Positions 15,821 to 25,936 are shown, counted from the first letter of the stretch. The stretch is DNA of 64,000 nt from MKSF01 sp037190225 (GCA_037190225.1 JBBCJL010000013.1:1-64000); one strand, 5' to 3'. Notes: a model not told the origin generated them from the letters alone. Translations and numbers: made by a program.

Positions 15821-18800
15821 ATGAAACGCAGATCAACTCTTTACTTTTTATACCTGCTCACATTGCTGTCAGCATTAAGCCTGAACGTCAGCGCACAATA
15901 TGGTGACATCCCCGAGCTGATGTATTTTAAATTTAACAGCCTGACATCCGGCACTACTCCCAACGATGCGCCTGCGGCTACGAGGGCGGGCGTTGCAGCG
16001 GCCAGTGTCGCGGGCTTTACCGTCGGTGGTACCGGCCAGTTCGGCAACGCCCTGCAGGGAGGGGCCGGGGGTAACTCCAATGCTACCTATCACGTAAATC
16101 CCGGCTGGACGGGTACGCATACCGGCAGCTGGACCATCTCCATGTGGATGAATGCCCCGACACCGCCCTCCACGAGATATTATTTTGGTAATTCTACCGG
16201 CAACGGATTATTCCGGTGCTTTATCGGCGGCGCTGCCAATAAAATCCGCCTGACGGGAGGTGTCCCCTCTATAACGCTGGATATGACTGCCTGGACACCG
16301 GGTATCAGCGTAGTGACCTATGTATATGACCAGACGGCAGGGACCGTTTCCGGGTATATCAACGGGGTCTTTCAGGCGAGCGTTACCCCGGGACCTTCCT
16401 ATCCCCTGGTAGGAGCTAACTTCTGGATAGGTTCCCAGGGGAGCTCTATCGGAGGAGATATGGATGAGTTCAGGCTGTACAACAGGGCCCTGACTGCCGC
16501 GGAAATTGCGGATACCTGGGACCAGATGCTGCCTTTATCAAGGGTGCCGGATGACGCGGGCACTACAGCCTTGCTGGAACCGGATCCTATAATATGCGCC
16601 GGGAATCATGATGTAAGGGCCAGGGTACAGAATTTCGGCAGCAATATCATTACCGGCCTTACGGTCAACTGGTCGATCAACGGGGTTAACCAGACACCTG
16701 TGACCCTCTCCACTACCCTGGATACCCTTAACGGTACAGGTATCAGCTATGCTGATGTCTTCCTGGGCAACAGGACTATCAATGCAACAACCACCCTGAA
16801 GGTATGGACCAGCGAGCCCAATAGCCGCCCGGATACGGTCAATACGAATGATACGCTTGAAAGGATCATTTATATTGCCATGTCAGGCAACTATACTATA
16901 AACAGCACGCAGCCTACCCTGGGAACCAACTATAACAGCATAACGGAATTCGTGGAAGATCTGAATACACGCGGGGTCTGCGGACCCGTTATTGCGGATG
17001 TTATCCCTAATACAGGACCTTATAACGGTAAAATAGCCTTTTCCGGCATACCCGGCACCAGCACTGTCAATACGGTACGGATAAACGGTAACGGCAATGA
17101 TGTTGTGGTGGCGACCAGCGCTTCCAATGGCCTGAGGGAAATGCTCCTGTTCGATGCTACCTCCTATGTGACGGTGGACAGCCTTAATTTCAGCACAACG
17201 GGAGCGGCTGGCTGGGCTGCCTTGATCACTACCGGAAGTGAATTTGACAGCATCACCAATTGTGTCTTTGACCTCAGCAATATTACCTCAACGGCATCAG
17301 CCAGCAATTCAGGCATTGTTATCAGCGGCAGTAACAGCTCTGCTACCGGGTCAGGTGTAGCCGGTAATAATATTTATATTAAAGGCAACCATCTTATAGG
17401 CTCTCCCGTTGCCGGCGGCATGTACTATGCCTACTCTATAGCAGGAGGCGGGAATAACAACAATATTTTTGAGAACAACCTGATAGAGAACTACTACTAT
17501 TACGGCACCTATATCGCTGTTTCGGAAAATAATATCATAAGGAATAATGAATACAGGCGCGCTGATAAAACTACAGGCTTTACCACGAACTATGCTATCC
17601 ACCTGTTAAGCGGTGCCAGCGGGGGCCATATTATCACGGGCAACCGCATTCACAGCAATGCCGCGCCTTCAGCGTCCAATACTTCCTCTTCTTATGGTAT
17701 CAGCACGCTTGCGGACCCTCCGGCCTCCAATCCGGTGATCATTTCAAACAATGCGGTCTACAACTTCAGGGGAGGCATCGTCTATGGCATTTATGTTTCC
17801 ACGGGTATCAACACCCTTATCTACCATAATACCGTGGACTTTTCGTTGCCTACCGGGTCAAGCAGCGCCAATTACGGTATCTATCTCACCGGTACCAACA
17901 CGGGAACCGTTGTAAAGAATAATAATGTCAGCATTACGGATGGTACTACCGGCACCACCTACGGATTCTACTACAGTACCGCGGCCAGTATTACGGATGC
18001 CCAGAAAAATAACTTTTATGTGAACTCTTCAACGGCAGCGACCCAGTACTATGGCTATTATACTGCTGCGTATGCCACACAGGCCGCCTTCCAGGCGGCG
18101 TACCCTGCACTGGAGGTCGGCTCTCCGGCTGAAGACCCCTGGTATCTGGATCCGCTGAACGGGGACTTTACGCCATTGGCCATTAACCTGGGTGCGGGTG
18201 AAGACCTTTCCCTGGTTGTGCCTGTGGATATCAACGGTTTTCCCAGGTCGCAGCAGCCCACCATCGGCGCGTTTGAGAACACCATACAAAAGGCAGCCAA
18301 CGATCTCGGTGTCACCCACCTGGTGAATCCTACGGAAGTATGCGGAGGCCTGTATGATATAGAAGTGAATGTGCGGAATTTCGGTAAAAATATCGTGACA
18401 TCGGCCGAAGTGCACTGGTCTGTAAACGATGTGCTTCAGACCCCGCTGACCATCCTGAATATGAGCCTGGACACCTTTGGGGCGTCCAATCCTTTCGATA
18501 CGGTTGTGACGGTGGGCTCCTATAACTTCACCAGCCAGCCGCTGACATTCAAAATATGGACCACGTTACCCAATAACCAGCCGGATACCGCCAATCTCAA
18601 TGACACGCTGACCATTATGCTGCATCCGGCTCTCAGCGGTTCCTATACCATCAACAGCAGCCTGCCCACTTCCGGTACCAACTATAATACCATAGTGGAA
18701 TTTATAACAGACCTTAATAACCGTGGTGTATGCGGACCTGTGGTGGCAGATGTGGAGCCGGGGTCCGGGCCTTATACCGGTAAGATGGAATTCGGGATCA

Positions 18801-21340
18801 TTTCCGGCGCCAGCGCTATAAACACGATCCGCCTGAACGGTAACGGCAATAATGTTACCGTAGCTACCGCTGCCACCAACGGTCAGCGGGAAATGATGCT
18901 GTTCAGCGGTACGAAATACGTGACGGTAGACAGCCTTAATTTCAGCACAACAGGAGCGGCGGGCTGGGCAGCGCTCATAACGAACGGCAGTGAATATGAC
19001 AGCATTACAAACTGTTTCTTTGACCTCTCCAATATCACGTCTACGGCTTCGGCCAGCAACTCCGGTATTGTTATCAGCGGCAGTAACAGCTCTGCTACCG
19101 GATCAGGTGTAGCCGGTAATAATATTTATATTAAAGGCAACCATCTTATCGGCTCTCCTAATGCCGGCGGTATGTACTACAGCTATTCCGTTTCCGCCGG
19201 AGGCAACAACAACAATATTTTTGAAAACAATATTGTAGAGAACTACTATTACTATGGTACCTATATCGCTGTTTCGGAAAATAATATCATCAGGAGCAAT
19301 GAATACAGGCGTCCCAATAAGACTACCGGCTTTACAACGAACTACGCGATCTACCTGGCAACCGGTGCCAGCGGGGGCCATCTTATCACGGGCAACCGCA
19401 TTCACAGCAATGCCGCGCCTTCAGCTTCCAATACTTCCGTTTCTTATGGTATCGGCGCACTTGCGGATCCTCCGGCAACCAACCCGATAGTCATTTCAAA
19501 TAATGCGGTGTACAACTACAGGGGAGGTACCATGTATGGCATTTATGTTTCCACCGCTACCAATGTCCTTATCTATCATAATACCGTGGACTTTTCGCTG
19601 CCTACCGGGTCAGCCAATGCCAATTACGGTATCTATCTCACCGGTACCAACACGGGTACGGTCGTAAAAAACAACAATATCAGCATTACGGATGGTACTA
19701 CCGGTACCACCTACGGCTTCTACTACAGTACCGCGGCCAGTGTTACGGATGTACAGAAGAATAATTTTTATGTGAACTCTTCAACGGCAGCGACCCAGAA
19801 TTACGGCTATTACACTACGGCATATGCCACGCAGGCCGCTTTCCAGGCTGCTTACCCTACCCTGGAAGTAGGATCCCCGGCTGATGAGCCCCAATATCTC
19901 AACCCGGCCGCAGGAGACTTTACGCCTATGAACCCTGCTGTCCTGATGCAGGGAGAAGACCTGAGAGCAATCGTTGCGGTAGATATAAAAGGCAGCACAA
20001 GACCCTCCGCGCCCACTCCTGGAGCCTGGGACCTGGCGCCTGAGGATTACAACAATGCGGGTGTTACGGCCCTGCTGACGCCGGGCAGTGTTTTCTGCGC
20101 CAGCAATGCTCCTGTGAATGTGGAGATCCGGAACTTCGGCATCAATAATATTGATACCGTGCAGGTGCACTGGACCGTCAACGGCGTACCGCAATCTCCC
20201 GTTACCTATACCGTAAGGATAGACGGAAGAATGACGTCCAGCAGCAATACGGCGAATATCAGCCTGGGGCAGGTATTGATGCTGTATGGCCAAAGCTACG
20301 AATTAAAGATATGGACCGCTATGCCTAATAACGCCATGGATGAGTACAACCAGGATGATACGCTGACCGTAACGCTGACCCCGGCCTCCGGACTGACGGT
20401 AGACCTGGGCAATGACACGACCATCTGTGAGAACCAGACCCTCACCCTGTTGGCCGGTCCCAATAGTGCAGGATTTTCGTATATGTGGGATAACCTGGAA
20501 ACATCAGGTACCCGAACCGTAGATGCCGCGGGTACCTATCACGTGATCAAAACGCAGACAGCTACCGGCTGTGTCGGAGCTGATACGCTGGTGGTAGCTA
20601 CCATTCCGGCGCCTTCCGTAGACCTGGGGCCGGATACCGCCATATGTGAAGGCATGTCGGTGACCCTGGATGTGGGCGCCGTCAACTATACCAATGACAT
20701 ACGCTGGGATGATAATACCACAGGCACGACCCGTGTCGTGAATGACGAAGGGGAATACTCGGTGATCGTTACTGCGCCGAACGGCTGCAGCAGCGAGGAT
20801 ATCATCAATATCACCTTCAGGGATGAGCCTCTGCTGGATGGCATCAATATGATCCTGATGCTGGACGGCTCCTACAACTTTGCGCTGAGGAATCCGCTGT
20901 ATGTGACAGATGCTATCTGGGATTTTGGTGACGGCAGCCCGAGAGATACAGGCTTATATGTCAACCATAAATATACAGGCAACGGCTTTTACAGGGTAAC
21001 CGTTTATCTGATAGGAGAATGCGGTATCACGGAAACGCTGAAATCCTATACGGAGACGCTGGATGTATTTGATGCCAACTCCATACCCGATGTAGCGGGA
21101 CCGGAGGTCAAGCTCTACCCGAATCCTGCCAGGGATGTCCTGACCATAGAAGCCTCTGGGGCAGCTGTGCGTGACGTGCTGGTGTATAATGTGCTGGGTC
21201 AGCAGGCGGACATAAAGACGTCCGCTTCGGGCAGCTCCGTTGTGCAGCTGGATACCGCGCCGCTTACGCCGGGCATGTACCACGTGGTCATCATTACAGA
21301 TAAAGGTAAGGTGATCAGGAAAGTGGAAATACTCAAATAA
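15821..21340 (+). CDS. giant T9SS-exported surface protein with LamG and duplicated beta-helix
   Basis: The 1839-residue protein has a signal peptide (cleaved after SAQ near residue 25) and a LamG/concanavalin-like domain (about 40-235; DEFRLYNRALTAAEIA is typical). CARDB-like modules lie near 240-350, 830-925 and 1400-1510, with two homologous beta-helix blocks between them (about 353-820 and 936-1403). Two Ig-like repeats, a PKD domain (WDFGDGSPRDTG) and a type A T9SS sorting domain follow (LYPNPARD to VEILK). The C-terminal 300 residues closely match the preceding gene, so the pair arose by tandem duplication. Carbohydrate or surface binding is inferred from LamG and the beta-helix. Confidence 0.86.
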   Translation: MKRRSTLYFLYLLTLLSALSLNVSAQYGDIPELMYFKFNSLTSGTTPNDAPAATRAGVAAASVAGFTVGGTGQFGNALQGGAGGNSNATYHVNPGWTGTHTGSWTISMWMNAPTPPSTRYYFGNSTGNGLFRCFIGGAANKIRLTGGVPSITLDMTAWTPGISVVTYVYDQTAGTVSGYINGVFQASVTPGPSYPLVGANFWIGSQGSSIGGDMDEFRLYNRALTAAEIADTWDQMLPLSRVPDDAGTTALLEPDPIICAGNHDVRARVQNFGSNIITGLTVNWSINGVNQTPVTLSTTLDTLNGTGISYADVFLGNRTINATTTLKVWTSEPNSRPDTVNTNDTLERIIYIAMSGNYTINSTQPTLGTNYNSITEFVEDLNTRGVCGPVIADVIPNTGPYNGKIAFSGIPGTSTVNTVRINGNGNDVVVATSASNGLREMLLFDATSYVTVDSLNFSTTGAAGWAALITTGSEFDSITNCVFDLSNITSTASASNSGIVISGSNSSATGSGVAGNNIYIKGNHLIGSPVAGGMYYAYSIAGGGNNNNIFENNLIENYYYYGTYIAVSENNIIRNNEYRRADKTTGFTTNYAIHLLSGASGGHIITGNRIHSNAAPSASNTSSSYGISTLADPPASNPVIISNNAVYNFRGGIVYGIYVSTGINTLIYHNTVDFSLPTGSSSANYGIYLTGTNTGTVVKNNNVSITDGTTGTTYGFYYSTAASITDAQKNNFYVNSSTAATQYYGYYTAAYATQAAFQAAYPALEVGSPAEDPWYLDPLNGDFTPLAINLGAGEDLSLVVPVDINGFPRSQQPTIGAFENTIQKAANDLGVTHLVNPTEVCGGLYDIEVNVRNFGKNIVTSAEVHWSVNDVLQTPLTILNMSLDTFGASNPFDTVVTVGSYNFTSQPLTFKIWTTLPNNQPDTANLNDTLTIMLHPALSGSYTINSSLPTSGTNYNTIVEFITDLNNRGVCGPVVADVEPGSGPYTGKMEFGIISGASAINTIRLNGNGNNVTVATAATNGQREMMLFSGTKYVTVDSLNFSTTGAAGWAALITNGSEYDSITNCFFDLSNITSTASASNSGIVISGSNSSATGSGVAGNNIYIKGNHLIGSPNAGGMYYSYSVSAGGNNNNIFENNIVENYYYYGTYIAVSENNIIRSNEYRRPNKTTGFTTNYAIYLATGASGGHLITGNRIHSNAAPSASNTSVSYGIGALADPPATNPIVISNNAVYNYRGGTMYGIYVSTATNVLIYHNTVDFSLPTGSANANYGIYLTGTNTGTVVKNNNISITDGTTGTTYGFYYSTAASVTDVQKNNFYVNSSTAATQNYGYYTTAYATQAAFQAAYPTLEVGSPADEPQYLNPAAGDFTPMNPAVLMQGEDLRAIVAVDIKGSTRPSAPTPGAWDLAPEDYNNAGVTALLTPGSVFCASNAPVNVEIRNFGINNIDTVQVHWTVNGVPQSPVTYTVRIDGRMTSSSNTANISLGQVLMLYGQSYELKIWTAMPNNAMDEYNQDDTLTVTLTPASGLTVDLGNDTTICENQTLTLLAGPNSAGFSYMWDNLETSGTRTVDAAGTYHVIKTQTATGCVGADTLVVATIPAPSVDLGPDTAICEGMSVTLDVGAVNYTNDIRWDDNTTGTTRVVNDEGEYSVIVTAPNGCSSEDIINITFRDEPLLDGINMILMLDGSYNFALRNPLYVTDAIWDFGDGSPRDTGLYVNHKYTGNGFYRVTVYLIGECGITETLKSYTETLDVFDANSIPDVAGPEVKLYPNPARDVLTIEASGAAVRDVLVYNVLGQQADIKTSASGSSVVQLDTAPLTPGMYHVVIITDKGKVIRKVEILK
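16880..18280 (+). repeat. beta-helix block, copy 1
   Basis: This encodes SGNYTINSTQPTLGTNYNSI through to the IGAFENT region. It is homologous over its whole length to 18630-20030, with a period of about 1750 bp. Stretches such as 17310-17400 are almost base-for-base identical to the second copy. Confidence 0.85.
18630..20030 (+). repeat. beta-helix block, copy 2
   Basis: This is the second copy of the block at 16880-18280. The segments encoding NIYIKGNHLIGSP and SNAAPSASNTS are nearly identical in DNA to copy 1, while the block ends have diverged. That patchiness suggests duplication followed by local gene conversion. Confidence 0.85.
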
Positions 21341-21357
21341 CCTTACTGGCTTATAGT

Positions 21358-21395
21358 AAAAAGCGCAATCTGAATTTTCAGATTGCGCTTTTTTT
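21358..21395. terminator. bidirectional terminator between convergent genes
   Basis: AAGCGCAATCTGA (21361-21373), loop ATTT, TCAGATTGCGCTT (21378-21390), flanked by A and T runs on both sides. It serves the giant surface gene on plus and tyrS on minus. Confidence 0.9.
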
Positions 21396-21409
21396 ATGGT
21401 ATTGAACAG

Positions 21410-22693
21410 TTATTCAAAAATGGCCAGGTAATAATTCTTTTTCCCCTTTTGTATCAGCAGGTACTTATCATTCAGCAGGTCCCTGTCCGTGATCACATGA
21501 TCTATGCTGTCCACCTTGACCTTGTTCAGGCTGATACCTCCTGCCGCCAGCATTTTGCGGGCTTCTCCCTTAGAGGGCAGGATCTCTTTTTCCGCCAGGA
21601 AGTTCAGCAGGCTTTCCCCTTCCGTTAAAGCGGCCCTGGAGCCGGTCACCTGCGGTACGCCGTCCATGATCTCCAGCAATGAGCGTTCGTCCAGCTGCAC
21701 CAGGGCGGCATTGGTATCCTTACCGAAAAGGATATCGCTGGCCTGGACGGAAAATTCCAGGTCTTCCCTGCTATGCACCAGTATGGTAACCTCTTCCGCC
21801 AGCTTTTTCTGCAGCAGCCTGAGGTGGGGGGCCTGTTCATGTTGCGTCAGGAGCGCTTCGATCTCTGCCATCGGCAGGAAAGTGAATATCCTGATGAGGC
21901 TTTTGGCATCCTCATCGGCCACATTCAGCCAGTACTGGTAGAATTTGTAGGGAGAGGTCTTCTCCCTGTCCAGCCATATATTGCCGGATTCGGTTTTACC
22001 GAACTTTCCGCCATCGGCCTTTTTCAGCAGCGGGCAGGTGAATGCAAAGGCTTCACTGCCGCCTTTCCTGCGTATCAGCTCGGTACCGGTAGTGATATTG
22101 CCCCACTGGTCCCCGCCGCCGAACTGCAGCTTTACGTTCTTCTCCCGGTTCAGGTAGTAAAAATCATATCCCTGGATCAGCTGGTAGGTAAACTCGGTAA
22201 AGGAAAGCCCGAATTCCATCCGCTTCTGTACGGAATCCTTGGCTATCATATAATTGACCGTGATATGCTTGCCGATATCACGGATGAAATCCAGGAAGGT
22301 ATAATCTTTCAGCCAGTCATAATTATTGATGATCTCCGCTGCGTTCGGCAGCCGGCTGTCGAAATCCAGGAACTTTTCCAGCTGCTTGCGGATGCCCGCT
22401 ATATTCCGCTCCAGGCTGTCCGCATCCAGCATATTGCGTTCCGCGCTCTTTCCCGTAGGATCCCCGATCATACCGGTCGCGCCGCCTATCAGGGCCAGGG
22501 GCTTATGCCCGGCTCTCTGCATATGCATCAGTAAAATGATAGGCAGCATACTGCCTATGTGCAGGCTGTCGGCGGTAGGATCAAAGCCTACATACCCGGC
22601 GGTCATCTCTTTGGCCAGCTGCTCTTCTGTGCCAGGAATCATATCCTGTAATAAGCCTCTTTCTCTTAATTCCGGAATGAAATTTACTGCCAC
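21410..22693 (-). CDS. tyrS: tyrosyl-tRNA synthetase
   Basis: This class I synthetase charges tRNA-Tyr in the cytoplasm. The motif HIGS (in DSLHIGSMLP) corresponds to HIGH, and KFGKTESGNIW is the KMSKS-equivalent loop of bacterial TyrRS. The C-terminus has an S4-like RNA-binding domain (ILPSKGEARKMLAAGGISLN). The frame is open up to 22840, but the extension is hydrophobic and unlike TyrRS. A TACTTTTG promoter box lies at 22728-22735, so I place the start at the GTG at 22693, giving 427 residues against 424 in E. coli. It is divergent from the lipoprotein-gmk pair. Confidence 0.95.
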   Translation of the reverse strand: MAVNFIPELRERGLLQDMIPGTEEQLAKEMTAGYVGFDPTADSLHIGSMLPIILLMHMQRAGHKPLALIGGATGMIGDPTGKSAERNMLDADSLERNIAGIRKQLEKFLDFDSRLPNAAEIINNYDWLKDYTFLDFIRDIGKHITVNYMIAKDSVQKRMEFGLSFTEFTYQLIQGYDFYYLNREKNVKLQFGGGDQWGNITTGTELIRRKGGSEAFAFTCPLLKKADGGKFGKTESGNIWLDREKTSPYKFYQYWLNVADEDAKSLIRIFTFLPMAEIEALLTQHEQAPHLRLLQKKLAEEVTILVHSREDLEFSVQASDILFGKDTNAALVQLDERSLLEIMDGVPQVTGSRAALTEGESLLNFLAEKEILPSKGEARKMLAAGGISLNKVKVDSIDHVITDRDLLNDKYLLIQKGKKNYYLAIFE

Positions 22694-22727
22694 TTTCGGT
22701 GATTTTATTGTTTGAATAAATAGTATG

Positions 22728-22735
22728 CAAAAGTA
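22728..22735 (-). promoter_or_regulatory. candidate -7 box for tyrS
   Basis: The minus strand reads TACTTTTG, 35 bp upstream of the GTG at 22693. It argues against the longer frame starting at 22840. Confidence 0.5.
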
Positions 22736-22805
22736 GGATATTTTGACCCGATAGTAAAAAAAGCAAATAAATAAACCGGATACACCATATATGCAGGGAT
22801 AATAA

Positions 22806-22813
22806 TAACTTTG
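22806..22813 (+). promoter_or_regulatory. candidate -7 box for the lipoprotein-gmk operon
   Basis: TAACTTTG matches TAnnTTTG 37 bp upstream of the ATG at 22850. Together with the tyrS box it forms a divergent promoter region. Confidence 0.5.
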
Positions 22814-22849
22814 AAGTTTCGTTTTCTTTAAAGCAAACACGGATAAAGT

Positions 22850-24322
22850 ATGTTGAAAAACAAATACGGGGGCTTCCTTTCCTGGTTATGGGCGGCTATG
22901 GCTGTGCTGTACTTCGGCTCGTGCAAAAAAGATACCCTGATGACCAGCGGCGGCGCGATAAGATATGGTGTGGATACCTTTATGTTTGATACCGTCTTTA
23001 CGCAGCAGGGCAGTTCCACCCGTACCCTGAAGATATTCAATGATGAAAGCCGGAAAATAAAGATCAGCAGCCTGAGGTTCAGGAACGGCAATAATTCCCG
23101 TTTTTATATGAACGTCAACGGCGTGGCGGGTAAAAGCATAGCGGATGTGGAAATACTGGCAAAGGATAGCATCTATGTGTTCCTGGGTGTTAATATAGAC
23201 CCTACCAACGAGGATGAGCCCTTCATGGTATATGATGAGCTGGTCGCAACGATGAACGGCAGGGAGTTCGTTTTGCCTGTATATGCTTACGGTCAGAACG
23301 CCATATATATTGTGGACAGCGTGCTGGATACCCAGACCTGGGACGACCCCAAGCCTTACGTGATCATAAAGAATGCGCTGGTCGCTGAAAATGCCACGCT
23401 GACCATTCCTGCAGGGGCCAGGGTATATGTGCATGCTGACTCCCGGCTGTTTGTCCAGGGCACGCTTAAGATCCGGGGCACCCTGGATGATCCTGTGCTT
23501 TTCCAGGGAGACCGCCTGGACCGCCTTATCTACATCGGGGATCATTTTGGCGTCAGCGGTGAATGGGGCGGCGTTTACTTCCTGAGCAGCAGTAAAAATA
23601 ACGAGATCGATCATGCCACCTTTATCAACGGCGGCGCTTCGACCAGGATAGGAGACGGGGCAACAATGGCTGCGACCATACAGCTTGATTCCATGGGTGA
23701 CGCCAATCCCAAGCTCCGTATTACCAATACGAAGATCATCAACTCCCAGGGCTATGGAATCCTGGCGTTCAAGAGCAGCATGTATGCCGAAAATGTGCTG
23801 GTCGCGGAGTGCGGCTCCGAAAATATCGCCCTGCTGGAAGGAGGCGACTATACCATCAATAACAGCACCTTTGCTTCCTACGGCTGGAGATACCTGCAGC
23901 GCAATAACTCCCGGGTAGCGTCTTTTACCAACTTCCTGGCAATAGACCAGAACACTTACCGGTCCACCCCGCTGAACCTGCAGATGAATAACTGTATCAT
24001 CTGGGGGTCCTATGAAAGTGAGCTGCTATGCGCTAAGGTCAATGACTACCCTGCCGTCATCAATATTAAAAATTCACTGTTGAAATATAAGGATGAAGAT
24101 GTGGAAAGCTTTGTGAGCTTTGAAAGCATCATCCGGAACAGGGATCCGCTCTTTAAGGTCATCCCGGCCGGTACCGGCGTTAACTACAATGAATGGGACT
24201 TCCGTTTGCAGGAAAGCTCTCCCGCCAGGCACAGCGGCGCTGCGGCAGGAACTTTAACAACAGACCTGCTGGGCGCCCCGAGGCACAACCCGCCTTCTAT
24301 GGGCTGTTATGAATTTCAATAG
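22850..24322 (+). CDS. beta-helix lipoprotein of unknown function
   Basis: The 490-residue protein begins with a lipoprotein signal (WLWAAMAVLYFGSC, lipidation Cys25), so it is an envelope or surface lipoprotein. The N-terminal half is beta-rich. From about residue 170 it forms a right-handed beta-helix with successive rungs (VIIKNALVAENATLTIPAG, LFVQGTLKIRGTLDDPVLFQG, EIDHATFINGG, LRITNTKIINSQGYGILAF). The end, GAPRHNPPSMGCYEF, is typical of Bacteroidota beta-helix surface proteins. The function is unknown; polysaccharide binding would be a guess. gmk follows after 23 bp and is probably in the same transcript. Confidence 0.75.
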   Translation: MLKNKYGGFLSWLWAAMAVLYFGSCKKDTLMTSGGAIRYGVDTFMFDTVFTQQGSSTRTLKIFNDESRKIKISSLRFRNGNNSRFYMNVNGVAGKSIADVEILAKDSIYVFLGVNIDPTNEDEPFMVYDELVATMNGREFVLPVYAYGQNAIYIVDSVLDTQTWDDPKPYVIIKNALVAENATLTIPAGARVYVHADSRLFVQGTLKIRGTLDDPVLFQGDRLDRLIYIGDHFGVSGEWGGVYFLSSSKNNEIDHATFINGGASTRIGDGATMAATIQLDSMGDANPKLRITNTKIINSQGYGILAFKSSMYAENVLVAECGSENIALLEGGDYTINNSTFASYGWRYLQRNNSRVASFTNFLAIDQNTYRSTPLNLQMNNCIIWGSYESELLCAKVNDYPAVINIKNSLLKYKDEDVESFVSFESIIRNRDPLFKVIPAGTGVNYNEWDFRLQESSPARHSGAAAGTLTTDLLGAPRHNPPSMGCYEFQ

Positions 24323-24345
24323 TTGATCCCGACAATACAAAAAGC

Positions 24346-24903
24346 ATGGCTACTCCGAAACTGATCATCATCTCTGCACCGTCCGGCGCAGGGAAATCCA
24401 CTATAGTAAAAGCGCTGATGCAGTCGCTTCCCGCGCTTGAGCTCTCCATATCCGCCTGTACGCGCGCGCCCCGACCGGGAGAAATTGACGGTGTGCACTA
24501 TCACTTCCTGAGCGTGGAGGAGTTTAAGCGAAAAATAGCTGCCGGGGATTTTATAGAATGGGAAATGGTATATGAAGGCAAATATTACGGTACGCTCAAA
24601 AGTGAAATTCAGCGGATACAGCAGAAAGGCCATATTCCTATCCTGGATATAGATGTTGTGGGAGGCATCAATGTGATGAAGCTGTATCCCGATACCAGCA
24701 TCAGCGTATTCATCCAGCCCCCGAGCATAGAGGAGCTGAGGAGCCGGCTGGAAAAGAGAGGCACCGAGACGAAGGAAAGCCTGGAAGAGCGGGTGAATAA
24801 AGCCGGGCAGGAGATCGCCCTGAAAGAGCATTTCCGGCATGTGGTGGTGAATGATGACCTGCAGCAGGCCGTGGAAAAGGTCAGGGCGATCATTCTTTCC
24901 TGA
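24346..24903 (+). CDS. gmk: guanylate kinase
   Basis: This enzyme phosphorylates GMP to GDP with ATP in purine nucleotide metabolism. The 185-residue length is normal. The P-loop is APSGAGKST (residues 11-19). The GMP-binding region includes SACTRAPRPGEIDGVHYHFLS, and the lid and core segments IEWEMVYEGKYYGT and ILDIDVVGG are typical. It lies 23 bp downstream of the beta-helix lipoprotein gene, a pairing without obvious functional logic. Confidence 0.97.
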   Translation: MATPKLIIISAPSGAGKSTIVKALMQSLPALELSISACTRAPRPGEIDGVHYHFLSVEEFKRKIAAGDFIEWEMVYEGKYYGTLKSEIQRIQQKGHIPILDIDVVGGINVMKLYPDTSISVFIQPPSIEELRSRLEKRGTETKESLEERVNKAGQEIALKEHFRHVVVNDDLQQAVEKVRAIILS

Positions 24904-24933
24904 CCGGCAACGGGCCGCAGGAGATACAAACAT

Positions 24934-24963
24934 AAATGGGTTTAGACGATGCTAAACCCATTT
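24934..24963 (+). terminator. hairpin after gmk
   Basis: AAATGGGTTTAG (24934-24945) and CTAAACCCATTT (24952-24963) form a 12-bp stem with a six-base loop. The downstream T-run is weak, so termination may be partial. Confidence 0.6.
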
Positions 24964-25162
24964 ACTACATAAAAACTAACAAACATTGAATTCTACAAGG
25001 CTTCTTCTCAAACTGTAGATTGTACCACAAAAGTAGCGCACATTTGGGTTTTCGCTTTTCGGAAAAGGGAAAAGTTCTTTTGAAAACAGAAAAACATTTT
25101 TATGCGCAATCCGGTGTAAAATTTCTAATTTTATAAAAGACTTGATTTAAAATAATTGCTGT

Positions 25163-25936
25163 ATGAGCTTGAAAACACACATAGAGAACGGCGTGGCGTA
25201 TATTACGCTGAACAGGCCTGACAAATTCAACAGCGTCAACAGGGAGCTGGCGCTGGGCCTGCAGAAATTCCTGGATGACTGCATGAAAGATGATGCTGTA
25301 AGGGCGGTGTATCTCACGGGCGAAGGAAAGGCCTTTTGCGCGGGACAGGACCTCGGAGAGGTAGTAGATCCCGAAGGACCGGAGCTGAAAAGCATTGTTC
25401 ATGGCCACTATAACCCGATCATCGAAAGGATCAGGAACCTGCCTAAGCCCGTTGTGGCCGCAGTGAACGGCGTTGCTGCCGGCGCCGGCGCCAATATCGC
25501 CCTGGCCTGTGACATTGTCGTGGCTTCAGAAAATGCCGCTTTTATACAGGCCTTCAGCAAGATAGGGCTGATACCGGACAGCGGCGGCACGTATTTTTTA
25601 CCAAGGCTGATCGGCCTGCAGAAGGCCATGGCCCTGACCATGCTGGGCGATAAGGTGGACGCGGTGGAAGCGGAAAGGCTGGGCATGATCTATAAATACT
25701 TCCCTGCGGAGACCTTTGAGGCAGAAGCGAAAGCTATTGTGCAAAGGCTGGCCGCTATGCCTACCGTAGCGCTGGTGCAGACCAAGCTGGCTATCAATAA
25801 GAGCATGGGCAATGACCTCAGCCGCCAGCTGGCGCTGGAAGAGGAGTACCAGACCCTTTGCGGCGAAACGGCTGATTTTGAAGAAGGGGTCAATGCCTTT
25901 CTTGAAAAGCGTACGCCGGTATTCACGGGAAAATAA
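25163..25936 (+). CDS. enoyl-CoA hydratase/isomerase, PaaG-like
   Basis: The 257-residue protein is a crotonase-fold enzyme. The oxyanion-hole segments are FCAGQDLGE and AAVNGVAAGAGANIALACDIV. The motif IGLIPDSGGTYFLPRLIG, with Asp in place of the second hydratase Glu, resembles PaaG (1,2-epoxyphenylacetyl-CoA isomerase, phenylacetate catabolism) and related isomerases rather than FadB-type hydratases. No other paa genes are nearby, so the substrate is uncertain and a general enoyl-CoA role is possible. It is a single-gene unit closed by a bidirectional terminator. Confidence 0.85.
   Translation: MSLKTHIENGVAYITLNRPDKFNSVNRELALGLQKFLDDCMKDDAVRAVYLTGEGKAFCAGQDLGEVVDPEGPELKSIVHGHYNPIIERIRNLPKPVVAAVNGVAAGAGANIALACDIVVASENAAFIQAFSKIGLIPDSGGTYFLPRLIGLQKAMALTMLGDKVDAVEAERLGMIYKYFPAETFEAEAKAIVQRLAAMPTVALVQTKLAINKSMGNDLSRQLALEEEYQTLCGETADFEEGVNAFLEKRTPVFTGK

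Noticed and set aside
17300..20000. Regular repeats in the surface genes as a CRISPR array
   Set aside because: The repeats are in frame, long and coding for beta-helix rungs; no 25-40-base repeat/spacer alternation.
22694..22840. N-terminal extension of tyrS by 49 residues
   Set aside because: The extra residues are hydrophobic and unlike TyrRS, and the extension spans a TACTTTTG promoter box.
25028..25035. Minus-strand TACTTTTG between gmk and the hydratase gene as a promoter
   Set aside because: No minus-strand gene follows; it would only run antisense into gmk. Probably a chance match.
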